Positions 1 to 9,440 of a stretch of DNA of 26,108 bases are shown piece after piece. Source of the DNA: Russula earlei (lineage: Eukaryota > Basidiomycota > Agaricomycetes > Russulales > Russulaceae). How positions within the stretch are numbered: position 1 is the first letter of the stretch; each line of letters begins with the position of its first letter. The translations under genes were made by a program, and so were the position numbers. The notes under the pieces were generated by a model. The model did no database searches, was not told the origin of the DNA, and saw nothing but the letters and a program-made list of their open reading frames with translations. The DNA is taken from positions 1 through 26,108 of the forward strand of contig JAGFNK010000678.1 in the NCBI GenBank assembly GCA_025769875.1, in the 5' to 3' direction.

Positions 1-32
1 ATGATGATGATGCTGTAGATCAGTCAATGCTA

Positions 33-1652
33 CAGTGACCCAAAAAAACTGTTCAAATGTTTTGTACATTTTCATTGTATTGACCATATCTAGAGAACCA
101 CTGCAGCTAATAATATGTAACTAGGTTTGTTTCAAGCTCTACATCATAGCTTTGTAATGGTATACTTTATACAGCATAAGCATAATTATTTAGGAATATA
201 TAAGGTATGTTTGCTGGTGTACCCATTTGAACAGTTTTTTGGCCTTGGTAAGTGAATTCATTATTTCTCAGATTAGATTCATATTCTTTCCCCAGAGGGC
301 TAAAATCGAACATGGAGGTCATGTGACCTATAATAAACTCAAACCATGTGCAAATAAGCCAAAACAGCTGCTTCTTCTTCACCAACAACATCATGAAGTC
401 TCTTCTTCCTCATGAAGTCAACTACATCATCTCCCTTCTCCAGGCCAACCATTCAGTTTGTAACATTGCCAAGGCAGCACACCAGAAGCATTGGTTCAAT
501 CACCAACATTCGCCAGAAATACCTTCCTGACCTTCCAAAGTCCTCTGGAGGTCGTCCTTCCAAGCTCTCTAACCTTGACATCCGCTTTGCCACACACCTT
601 CTTAGCTCTGGAGAAGCAGATACTGCTCCTCAGGTTGCTAGAAGGTTGGAGGTCATCAAAGAGTCCACTATCTCCAATCAGACCATTCGAAACTACCTTA
701 ACAAGGCAGGCTTGAAGGCAGTTACAAAGAAGAAGAGGCCTTACCTTAAACCAAGTCACTATAGGGCCAGAAAGGACTTTGCAGAAAAGTACCTATACTG
801 GACTGTGGAGGACTGGAAGAGGGTAATTTGGTCAGATGAGACCAAAATCAATTGTATGGGCTCAGATGGCAAGAAATGGGCTTGGAAAAAAAGAGGAGAG
901 CACCTTTCTGAACGCCTTGTTCAGCCAACAGTCAAACATGGAGGAGGTTCCTTGATGTTGTGGGGCTGCATGTCTTGGGAAGGAGTTGGGCATGCAGCAA
1001 AGATTGATGGAAAGATGGATGCTGAACTTTATTGCAGCATTTTGGAGGATGAACTACTTGCATCTATCAACTATTTCAAGAAGAAATGCAAAGATACCCT
1101 CTTTCAACAGGACAATGCCTCTATCCACAAGAGCAGGCTTGCCACATCTTGGTTCCAAGACCACAGAATTCAGGTCATGGACTGGCCAGCTCAATCCCCA
1201 GACCTCAATCCTATTGAGCATCTTTGGGCTCATCTCAAAAAGAAGCTTGCAGCTTATCCAACACCCCCTAAGGGAATCAATGAACTTTGGGAGCGCACAC
1301 AGCTGGAATGGGAGGCCATTGATCAAACTGTTGTGCAGAATTTGATAGAAAGTATGCCTAGGAGGGTGGAAGAGGTGTTCAAAGCAAATGGAGGATACAC
1401 AAACTACTAATTTTTGGCATATACCCTATTTAGATACCAAGGCAAAAAAACTGTTCAAATGGATACACTGGAAGAAATACCTTATATCTTCTTACATAGT
1501 TATGTTCATAGTATATATAGTATTTTATTACAAAGCTATGATGTAGAGCTTTAAAACAAGCCCACTAACATGTTATCAGCTGCAGTGGTTCTCTAGATAT
1601 GGTTAATACAATGAAAATGTACAAAACATTTGAACGGTTTTTTGGGTCACTG
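33..1652 (+). mobile_element. Tc1/mariner element, copy 1
   Basis: A complete 1620-bp DNA transposon flanked by TA target duplications (31-32 and 1653-1654). It begins CAGTGACCC and ends GGGTCACTG. The terminal inverted repeats are long, about 218 bp (33-250 and 1435-1652), with a low level of mismatch. Each carries an outer GTTCAAATG motif and an inverted inner copy CATTTGAAC (224-232; complement at about 1452-1461), like a two-site transposase-binding arrangement. The element encodes one DD34E transposase, which is frameshifted here. A second copy at 7446-9065 has exactly the same length and organisation. The right TA is also the left TA of the neighbouring TIR element at 1655. Confidence 0.95.
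393..1410 (+). pseudogene. Tc1-family DDE transposase, one frameshift
   Basis: A cut-and-paste transposase that would bind the element's TIRs and integrate at TA. The start chosen is the ATG at 393 (MKSLLPHEV), which matches the other copy at 7807. The N-terminal third looks like paired-type helix-turn-helix DNA binding. The catalytic core shows the first Asp in IWSDETKI, the second in QQDNASIHKS, and the Glu in PIEHLWAHLKKK. Exactly 34 residues separate the second Asp from the Glu, which is the Tc1 signature. One extra C near position 483 (CACACCAGAAG versus CACACAGAAG in copy 2) shifts the frame, so the first 30 codons and the rest lie in different frames. No stop interrupts the catalytic domain up to TAA at 1408-1410. 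Full length would be about 338 residues, normal for Tc1 transposases. This copy is catalytically complete but N-terminally broken. Confidence 0.93.
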
Positions 1653-1654
1653 TA

Positions 1655-2529
1655 CTATGGGTCACTGGGAACTCGGCATTTCACTACCATCTTGGCTGTC
1701 ACAAATGTCACGGAAAGTAACGGACATGTAACACATACTAAATTAAAGTCTGCCCAGGATGAAACATCCCGTGTTATTGGCAATTTGATTAGGTGGCAAC
1801 TAGGGAAAACTGTTGTAATGCAGTAGCATCTAATTGAGTGGAATCTTGTTCTAATTCTGAGTCTGAAATGATGGTATAGTAGTATTGTAAACTGTGGTAC
1901 TGTAAGTCAAACCTGAGTGCTGTAATGGCAGTTGTGCAAATGGTTGTGTGGCATTTGAGGGCCCTATCAACAAGGCCAGTGATGATGAGGAGGGACACTA
2001 CTGATTACTACGTTGCCTCCCAAAGAGTCCCACAAACTGGTGGTCATTTTCCAACTCAGGATGTGCAGCAAGCTGCTCTTTGATTTGTGTGCTGAGTTCA
2101 GATGTGATGCCCTCCATCAAGAGCTCAAGTGCACCTGCAATCACCATAAGGTCTTCCTTGTGCTTGTTGAAGAAATAGAATTGTCAAACATATGGTCTCG
2201 TGCTGGCCAACTGGACCACCTTTAAAATAGCATTATGAGAGTAGGACCCAGATCCCTCTGAGTCAGTGTACGGTTGGATCACCCAGCTGGAATCAAACTC
2301 CACCCTCCACCATGACAGCAGGCGTGATACAGGCGTGATCCAGGCATGACCCCTGGCCAAAATATTACTCGAGAACCACTTGATGGACTGCCACTTTTAT
2401 TTGCTAGACTGACATCAATGGCACTCAATAATATAACTACAAAGTTTTGAATGGTGTTGTTTGAGCAAATACAGGGGAAAATGAAATTGCCAAGATGGTA
2501 GTGAACACCGAGTTCCCAGTGACCCATAG
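1655..2529. mobile_element. 875-bp non-autonomous TIR element with TA duplication
   Basis: About 41 bp at the left end (CTATGGGTCACTGGGAACTC...) recurs inverted at the right end (...CCCAGTGACCCATAG at 2515-2529). TA dinucleotides flank both sides (1653-1654 and 2530-2531). The arms differ at one former CpG (CA on the left, TG on the right in the same orientation) and by a 1-nt gap. I see no transposase motif inside; the short open frames (for example 2013-2225) resemble nothing I recognise. The TA duplication suggests mobilisation by a Tc1/mariner-type enzyme. The termini differ from those of the adjacent Tc1 element, so a different helper is likely. Confidence 0.8.
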
Positions 2530-2580
2530 TATCTGCCTGTTGTGAAGATTTGTACATCCCACAAAGCCCTTAGAATAGTG

Positions 2581-4874
2581 TAGGGCTGTGCACCATAACC
2601 ATCCATCATGGGATGGACAGATCTGTAGTACAGGTACTGTACCTGTGCCATTTGAGCTTGTCCCACCCACCTGTCCATCTCAATGATAGAGTGGGACCAC
2701 ACCCATCCAATCCATCAAAAATGGCCATCAACAGCATTAGATGGTATTTTTTATGGGAATATCCAAATAAACTTTATTTTTTCATTGAGCCACCAAAACT
2801 CAAACTTGTTGTTGCCACCCCCACCAAGACCATTGAGGGATACCCATTGTTCGTGGCCATGCTGCCATCCCCTCTTTTCAATCCCGGTCCTCAACAAACA
2901 GGACTTGCCATGACAGATCAGCCCACCCGAGGACCAGATGGTTGACTGCTTGATGCATCCAAAATCATCTGGTTCAACAATGCAGATGATTCCCAACCTA
3001 TTTGACCAGGTTCTCGCATGCAACAAGGTAGTAAGTAGTTTGTTCAACATAATTTGAGTGCTTCCACAAAGTACTTACTCATCTTTCCAGGTCAATGTTC
3101 TCATCTGGTCTGATCCAATGCAGGTACACGATTAGCTGCAGCTATTGCTGTGGAGAAGCTTGACAAATTTGAGAGTCCTGTTCAATTGTCCTGCCAGCAC
3201 TGTCAAAACATGTACTGCTGATCACTAAGGACTCAGGAGCAGGTGGGCAAGGGTTGGAACAGATGGTATGCAGCGTAAACGGCGTTGAACAGGAGGACAA
3301 GCCAAATGACTAGAAGGTACCAGACAGGGACTGGTACATGTTGCTGGAGGCAGAGGTGAAGACTGGAGGCCAGTGTAGTGAAGGGCTTTAGACAAGGTGG
3401 TCATTGAAGAGTACCTTGAGGATGAGAGGAGACTTTAGACTGAGCAGTTGTTGGGGAGTACCCAGGAAGATGAGAGTATCACAAATGGACAGTCTGATGA
3501 CTGCCATGCTACATCAGGGCTTATATACTGTGTACATGGTCAATTACAAAGAACAGGAACTGTTCTAGACTCTATGGTACTGTCCAATAGGACTGTAGAG
3601 GCCTAAACTTGCTTGTGTCAGGTTCCAGGCTTACTGAGTGCATTACTGATCATTGTGGAGTGATGACATTGTCATGATGTCATTGTGGAGTGCTTGGTGA
3701 GCCAATGAAGTCATTGTGGAGCCGCTCAGTCAGCCATGATGTCATTGGAGCTAAATGACATCACATGAGTTATGCAACAAGTTATAGGAGTTCATGCTGC
3801 TGTTTTGGGTTCCTGGTGGCTGAGTGGCCATGTGGCTGCCACGCGATGATTACCCAATTAGGAAATGGGTGCCTGGTCGTGTCATAGTGTCTTTGCAATA
3901 GCAATATCTTGTACTGCAGATGGAGTAGCCCAAGAAACAGAAGTGGGTGAGTGGTCTAAAGTGAGAAGAGTCTCTCTTGCGTGAAATGGGATAATATATG
4001 GCCAGGGCTTGGCCTTGGTTTGTAACAAGCACCCTGTGCAGTCTCGCAAACACAAGGCCCCTGCAAAGCACAAGCGAGCCATCATGGATGATGCCAGTAC
4101 TGATGCAGACGATACTGACTTCACCGCTTCTTCTGCTGAGTATGGATCAGAGGATCCTAGCGATGCCATGGAAATAAGTAATGAAGAGGTATGAAATATC
4201 TTAATGTGATTCCATGGTCGGGCAAATTAACACTTTGCAGATAGCCGATATGTAACCCTCAAAAAACCATACCAGAAGTCAGCAATAAAAAGGGCTGCAT
4301 GCATGTCCTAAAACCAAAGATCAAGATGAGATCAATGCCTGCACCCCCAAGGAAGAAGGTGAGGACTTGCTCTGTTGAGGTTGAGGAGATTGATGACACA
4401 AATAGCCCCTGCTGGACTGTGGCAGGCTCATTTGAAACCCCTAACTACAAAAAGGTACACATTCCTGGTGAGTAATTTTGATTTTAATAATAATCATCTT
4501 ATTCATGACATAGGCTCTGCTGTTGCTGTTGAGCGGATATTCTCTGGTGGATGGGACACAATCTCCCTCTGTTGTGCCAGTCTCCATGCTGATACCATCC
4601 ATATACTGATGCTTGTCAAGAAGCAGTTGCATCTTGCACGAATGCATGCCAATACTGCATTGAGCCATTGAGCTGTCAATTAGATATATAATTCATGAAT
4701 TTTTTTTGCCTAATTGTAATACCATCTACCATACAATGGCCATCTCCATCCCTGTCCCATACTGTCAGCAATCCAGTGAGTACACATGACAGACAGGGTA
4801 CAGGTCAGCCATACCCATCAGATGGCCATCATATTGATGGCTGTCACCTGTCAGATGGACAGTGCACAGCCCTA
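2581..4874 (+). mobile_element. hAT-superfamily element, internally deleted
   Basis: A 2294-bp element with 13-bp perfect terminal inverted repeats TAGGGCTGTGCAC (2581-2593; complement at 4862-4874). It is flanked by an 8-bp direct duplication GAATAGTG (2573-2580 and 4875-4882), the TSD length typical of hAT. Both ends are rich in GATGG/CCATC motifs, as expected of subterminal binding sites. Only N-terminal-like and C-terminal dimerisation parts of a transposase remain (about 4009-4671). The DDE/RNase H core is missing, so this is a deletion derivative. The stretch 2694-3840 has no recognisable coding signal. Around 3651-3721 TCATTGTGGAG-like words recur three times. An end fragment of the same family lies inverted at 19831-19928. 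Confidence 0.92.
4009..4671 (+). pseudogene. hAT transposase remnant: basic/acidic N-terminal part joined to C-terminal dimerisation domain
   Basis: Three short exons can be proposed. Exon 1 (to about 4187) encodes a basic then acidic segment (SRKHKAPAKHKR, then MDDASTDADDTDF). A possible intron (GTATGA...CAGATAG) leads to exon 2, which contains a nuclear-localisation-like PAPPRKKVRT stretch and an acidic EVEEIDD. A second possible intron (GTGAGTAATTTT...GACATAG, about 4469-4514) leads to AVAVERIFSGGWDTISL and LMLVKKQLHLAR. These match the conserved hAT C-terminal dimerisation signature (VERxFSxGxxxxS...A...LxxLK..L). The C-terminus ends at TGA 4669-4671. The Asp/Asp/Glu core is absent. Several positions where arginine is usual are Trp, Cys, Cys and His, consistent with CGN codons lost by CpG decay. 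The intron boundaries are inference; the C-terminal domain call is firm. Confidence 0.8.
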
Positions 4875-4882
4875 GAATAGTG

Positions 4883-6031
4883 TTTCATTAAGGCTTGCAT
4901 TTGATTACTCACCTTTCTGGAATTAGACATGAAGGCATAGGATCTATGTGGAAAGCCTTTCCACATAGATTCTATGCCTTCATGTCTAATTCCTATCTTG
5001 CAGCACCATTAGAAATTGTATATTATAGGACCTAGATCTGAAGTTACATAGGTTCCAGTAGGTTTCCTAGGTTTCCATCCCAGACCATCCAGCCAGGTTT
5101 CCAAGTGTCTAAGATTCCAGGCTTTAGCTGGTTTTCTGTGATTTCTCAACTTGAGAAACCTCTGGAAACTGAGAGGCACAATTACTGATGTAGCAAGAGA
5201 TAATTAGCACCATTATCCCCCACTAGTGTTGGTTATGAAAAACTGAAATTATTGCTCACCAGTTTACCCCCCCCAATAATTTTATTGACCATTATCCACA
5301 TTATGGATAATAATTTTGCATGATAATTCAAGGTTCTTATTCTACAATTTTGGAATAATTTTGGATTGGATAGTTCTCATTCACATGACATAATTTTTGA
5401 TAATAGGTGCTGATAATAGCACAATAACTTCACAGTCCATTCAGCTACACTACAACAGAGGAATACTAATGTAGGCATTTTACAATAATAAACTGACTGA
5501 AAACAAGTAAAAGAGTCTGGGTAAGGAATTGTGTAGATGTATGAGAATGATAATAGTGGGTATAATGTCACATTGGTTTGAGGGACCAAAGATGGTGTGA
5601 ACTTGCTCAGTTGTTGAGTTCTTCAAGGTTGAGTGCAGAAATTGGAACTGAGGTTCTCAACACTGAAGTGCTGCCCACATGTTAAGGCTCCAAAGGGCCT
5701 AAATAAGATCAATGGTTGCATCTGTAAACATGTCCTACCAATGCAGATATGCTTGAGTCAAGAAAGCAATACTCATGGAGGGGAAGGAGGGTTATGTCCT
5801 TCCACAGTATGTCAACAAGATGAGAGAGGCTCTGCAGATAGGGTAGGAGTCAACTGTTTGGGATTGACAAACTAAGTCAAGCTTAAGGCTCAACTGCTAT
5901 GAACTGGGGGCTTTATATAGCCCTCAGGGATAAGGTTCTCACTACTGTAGGTACTGATTGGTGCTATAGTAGCAAGGATGGCTCATGGAAGCAATAGTTG
6001 CTTCCACTGTAAATTATCTTGGTGCTGGAAG
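4883..6031. other. Unassigned intergenic stretch
   Basis: No gene is supported here. The stretch holds the palindrome described separately, several GGTTTCC/GGTTTCCA words at 5048-5110, an AT-rich block at 5215-5420, and short open frames (such as 5633-5875) with no recognisable motif. CpG is scarce, as in the surrounding repeats, so this is probably old transposon debris. Confidence 0.5.
4919..4993. repeat. 75-nt near-perfect palindrome
   Basis: Left arm 4919-4955 (GGAATTAGACATGAAGGC...) and right arm 4957-4993 (...GCCTTCATGTCTAATTCC) are reverse complements over 37 bases. There is one mismatch and a single-base spacer (C4956). Transcribed, it would fold into an almost fully paired hairpin with no real loop. 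It has no clear target duplication and no resemblance to the TIRs of its neighbours. It may be a minimal fold-back repeat, a replication-slippage palindrome, or a hairpin-RNA source. Confidence 0.92.
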
Positions 6032-6980
6032 TGTCATGAACCATTCTCCGGAGAGGGCCCTTGAAGGACCCTTCCTTATAGGAGGAAACCCAGCCTCTAT
6101 GGTGTCACCCTGTTCACATGAGCAAAAGGGGTGAGTAGAGGTGTCCACAATATCGCACGTGCATTGTTGCGCAAGCGATTCTCGGCACAATTGACATACA
6201 GCAAGCCCCACTTAGAGGCAACCCTTCTAGCAACAAAAGACAGTATTAGGGCCTTCCTAAGGACCCTTTGGAATGACCCTAGGAGCTCTACAGTAGGCAG
6301 TAACCTAGTATCAAAGGCCCTACAACGCGTTATTAGACCAACTCTAATAACTATAGAACGAACTATAAGGCAATACTAAGGACCTTTATAGAAGTATTAG
6401 GGGCGACTCTAAGGACCCTAATAGTACTATATAAGGGCCTTATAAGATAACACTATTCCCTGACCATACTACAAGTCCTCAAATGACCGGCCCTAAACTA
6501 ACTAACAGGAAATGAATCAGGTGCTTGCACGTGCACTAAAGCAGTGAACATGTGGATAATGGAAGGTCTTACTCATCAAGAGAAGCCTTCTTACTCAGCA
6601 GCTTACTGAGCATGACTGAGCATGCTCAGTAAGCGTCCTCCAACTTCTTACTCATCACTCTATTGTGCTTGATAACAAGGTTATGACTTGTTCCCTACTT
6701 AGCAGTTCTCTTGTAGTATATAAGCACTCAATAAAGTAGCGGACAGTCCTCAGACTGTCCATTTGTTTATGGCACTCTCCATCCCTGGGATACTCCTTTA
6801 AGGACCGTCCCCTTGTGACTATCCTGGCCTCTCCTCTGCGCGACTGCTCGACTCTCACAGTAACAATACCTCTCTGGTATCTGTTACTACTCTGGACTCT
6901 ACTTCTTGCCCACGCCATCTTGGACGTTTATCGACTCGTCTTCGAGCTTATCCCTCGCTCTTGAACTGGATAGTTCAACA
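6032..6980 (+). mobile_element. LTR-like sequence, family G, copy 1
   Basis: A 949-bp segment starting TGTCATGAACC and ending TAGTTCAACA (TG...CA). It has promoter-like features in its right half: TATATAA at 6717-6723 and AATAAA at 6730-6735. A perfect 14-bp inverted repeat, GCTTACTGAGCATG/CATGCTCAGTAAGC, lies at 6601-6614 and 6621-6634. The first 350 bp recur inverted at 19506-19830 with the same TGTCATGAACC terminus, so that end is a true boundary. The right boundary is inferred from the TG/CA rule only. No target duplication is seen (GGAAG versus GTGAG). It abuts the 3' tail of a different gypsy family 15 bp downstream. Confidence 0.55.
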
Positions 6981-6994
6981 GTGAGTCTTGACAG

Positions 6995-7179
6995 CCAGAG
7001 GACACTGGAACAAGGACTGTAACAGACCTCACACCAACTGTAGCAGACAGGTGGATTGCATCCTCAGGAGGACTCACTGAAGTTACAAAGGCTTCTGCCC
7101 CAGAGCAATGGGGCCCCAGAGCACGTGGCCAGAAGTCGAAGGTGATGAGCTCCGTGAGTCGGGCCCTGAGACCGATTAG
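6995..7179 (+). pseudogene. Gypsy family A 3'-terminal zinc-knuckle tail, copy 1 (truncated)
   Basis: The last part of the post-integrase frame of family A, starting inside the CCHC knuckle (RGHWNKDC). It continues through the second Cys/His cluster (PHTNC, CILRRTH, GFCP) to a TAG shared with the other copies (7177-7179; ending GPETD). One internal TGA lies after CILRRTH. The upstream half of the knuckle is missing because the copy is truncated at 6995 against the family G LTR-like sequence. The polypurine tract and LTR follow immediately. It is homologous to 11578-11778 (+) and 13457-13644 (-). Confidence 0.7.
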
Positions 7180-7196
7180 TTTGGAGAACTAAGCAT

Positions 7197-7209
7197 AAGG
7201 GGGGCATGA
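7197..7209 (+). promoter_or_regulatory. Polypurine tract of gypsy family A
   Basis: The sequence AAGGGGGGCATGA lies directly before the LTR start TGTTGTAATC. The same tract occurs before the family A element's 3' LTR (11797-11806, split by a solo LTR) and inverted at 13427-13440. It is the expected plus-strand primer for reverse transcription and fixes the LTR at 7210 as a 3' LTR. Confidence 0.8.
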
Positions 7210-7445
7210 TGTTGTAATCTACCTCCTTGTTTCGGTTTGTCCCTAAACTCTCCTGTTATTGACTCCTTTTTGTCACCCTTGTCCCCTTGGTTACCGTTTC
7301 ATCCCTTGATACTGATGGTCCCTTATTGTTTCACCTATTGCGTTTCATCTATTGTGTTTCACCTATTGTTGAGTTGCTTTTGCTATTGGCTCACTTTTAT
7401 TTATTGTTCCACATATAGTACTGTACAGCCTCGCTACATACAGTA

Positions 7446-9065
7446 CAGTGACCCAAAAAACTGTTCAAATGTTTTGTACATTTTCATTGTATTGACCATA
7501 TCTAGAGAACCACTGCAGCTAATAATATGTAACTAGGTTTGTTTTTAAGCTCTACATCATAGCTTTGTAATGGTATACTTTATACAGCATAAGCATAATT
7601 ATTTAGGAATATATAAGGTATGTTTGCTGGTGTACCCATTTGAACAGTTTTTTGGCCTTGGTAAGTGAATTCATTATTTCTCAGATTAAGATTCATATTC
7701 TTTCCCCAGAGGGCTAAAATTGAACATGGAGGTCATGTGACCTATAATAAACTCAAACCATGTGCAAATAAGCCAAAACAGCTGCTTCTTCTTCACCAAC
7801 AACATCATGAAGTCTCTTCTTCCTCATGAAGTCAACTACATCATCTCCCTTCTCCAGGCCAACCATTCAGTTCATAACATTGCCAAGGCAGCACACAGAA
7901 GCATTGGTTCAATCACCAACATTTTCCAGAAATACCTTCCTGACCTTCCAAAGTCCTCTGGAGGTTGTCCTTCCAAGCTCTCTAACCTTGACATCCGCTT
8001 TGCCACATGCCTTCTTAGCTCTGGAGAAGCAGATACTGCTCCTCAGGTTGCTAGAAGGTTGGAGGTCATCAAAGAGTCCACTATCTCCAATCAGACCATT
8101 CAAAACTACCTTAACAAGGCAGGCTTGAAGGCAGTTACAAAGAAGAAGAGGCCTTACCTTAAACCAAGTCACTATAGGGCCAGAAAGGACTTTGCAGAAA
8201 AGTACCTATACTGGACTGTGGAGGACTGGAAGAGGGTAATTTGGTCAGATGAGACCAAAATCAATCATATGGGCTCAGATGGCAAGAAATGGGCTTGGAA
8301 AAAAAGAGGAGAGCACCTTTCTGAATGCCTTGTTCAGCCAACAGTCAAACATGGAGGAGGTTCCTTGATGTTGTGGGGCTGCATGTCTTTGGAAGGAGTT
8401 GGGCATGCAGCAAAGATTGATGGAAGGATGGATGCTGAACTTTATTGCAGCATTTTGGAGGATGAACTACTTGCATCTATCAAGTATTTCAAGAAGAAAT
8501 GCAAAGATACCCTCTTTTGAAAGGACAATGCCTCTATCCACAAGAGCAGGCTTGCCACATCTTGGTTCCAAGACCACAGAATTCAGGTCATGGACTGGCC
8601 AGCTCAATCCCCAGACCTCAATCCTATTGAGCATCTTTGGGCTCATCTCAAAAAGAAGCTTGCAGCTTATCCAACACCCCCTAAGGGAATCAATAAACTT
8701 TGGGAGCGCACACAGCTGGAATGGGAGGCCATTGATTGAACTGTTGTGCAGAATTTGATAGAAAGTATGCCTAGGAGGGTGGAAGAGGTGTTCAAAGCAA
8801 ATGGAGGATACACAAACTACTAATTTTTGGCATATACCCTATTTAGATACCAAGGCAAAAAAACTGTTCAAATGGATACACTGGAAGAAATACCTTATAT
8901 CTTCTTACATAATTATGTTCATAGTATATATAGTATTTCATTACAAAGCTATGATGTAGAGCTTTAAAACAAGCCCACTAACATGTTATCAGCTGCAGTG
9001 GTTCTCTAGATATGGTTAATACAATGAAAATGTACAAAACATTTGAACAGTTTTTTGGGTCACTG
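7446..9065 (+). mobile_element. Tc1/mariner element, copy 2
   Basis: A 1620-bp element with TA duplications at 7444-7445 and 9066-9067, the same CAGTGACCC termini and 218-bp TIRs (7446-7663 and 8848-9065) as copy 1. The two copies differ at only about twenty sites plus a few 1-nt indels, and at least ten of the sites are explained by former CpG dinucleotides. It lies within a family A LTR and so is younger than that LTR. Confidence 0.95.
7807..8823 (+). pseudogene. Tc1-family DDE transposase with two nonsense codons
   Basis: Same protein as the copy at 393-1410 but with the N-terminal frame intact: MKSLLPHEV, then helix-turn-helix segments (residues about 5-110), then IWSDETKI with the first catalytic Asp. 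TGA at 8518-8520 falls just before the QDN motif holding the second Asp, where copy 1 reads CAA. TGA at 8737-8739 falls near the C-terminus, again CAA in copy 1. Both fit a C-to-T change at a former CGA, with copy 1 showing the G-to-A alternative (CAA). Length to TAA 8821-8823 is 338 codons. The stop removes the second Asp and the Glu, so no active enzyme is expected. Between them the two copies show that an intact source element once existed. Confidence 0.93.
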
Positions 9066-9440
9066 TATTTAAGCGCCTAGAAGCTGGGGAATGCCCCAAG
9101 CTTAGCTTTGTCCCATCTCCTGTCGCATCTCTTTGCCCTGTATCCTTTCTCAAATCACAACTTGCTTGTGCTGGCCTACACTCTGCTTGACCTAAGCACA
9201 CCTCAAGGGACGCTTGTGTTCCTTTTCCTCCTCTGCCTCTCTCTCATCGACCTCCTCTTCTGTGAAACCAGAAGATCAACTCTGTCTGCAGACTGAGTCA
9301 TTGTCTGACTCAGTCTTGAGATGCTAAACCCTTGATCCGGTCTCTTTGAGCCAGCCCCACTGAACCTTTGAACCAAGTCACAGGGACTTGGCCCCACTGA
9401 ACCTTGAGCTAACACTCTTATGGCCGCAATGCTGTAACAC

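Larger units (their letters stand above)
7210..9439 (+). mobile_element. Gypsy family A 3' LTR, split by a Tc1 element
   Basis: An LTR beginning TGTTGTAATC and ending GCTGTAACA, about 608 bp once the Tc1 insertion and its TA duplication are removed (parts 7210-7445 and 9066-9439). It matches the LTR at 12303-12907 along its length with many substitutions. The Tc1 copy entered a TA inside the sequence ACAGTATTTAAG, which is the TATA-like box of this LTR family (intact at 12532-12538). The right end joins directly to integrase coding sequence at 9440. The element owning this LTR therefore appears to have inserted into an older integrase gene; its 5' portion is lost. Confidence 0.88.

Noticed and set aside
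348..392. Extension of the transposase upstream to 348 or 7762
   Set aside because: It would begin at GTG, not ATG, and MKSLLPHEV at 393/7807 fits the usual start of Tc1 transposases.
412..480. Start of the Tc1 copy 1 transposase at the ATG at 412
   Set aside because: Up to the frameshift this ATG reads a shadow frame (MKSTTSSPF). Copy 2 shows the true N-terminus is MKSLLPHEV, equivalent to 393, with a 1-base insertion near 483.
3651..3721. Three TCATTGTGGAG words as a CRISPR-like or regulatory array
   Set aside because: Spacing is irregular, the units are short and the host is eukaryotic; they look like local duplications inside the hAT element.
6655..6918. Minus-strand 87-codon frame in the family G LTR-like sequence
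   Set aside because: It lies across TATA and polyadenylation-like signals of the LTR and has no recognisable motif.
6981..6994. GTGAGTCTTGACAG as a mini-intron joining family G to the zinc-knuckle tail
   Set aside because: Fourteen bases is far too short for splicing; a truncation junction is simpler.
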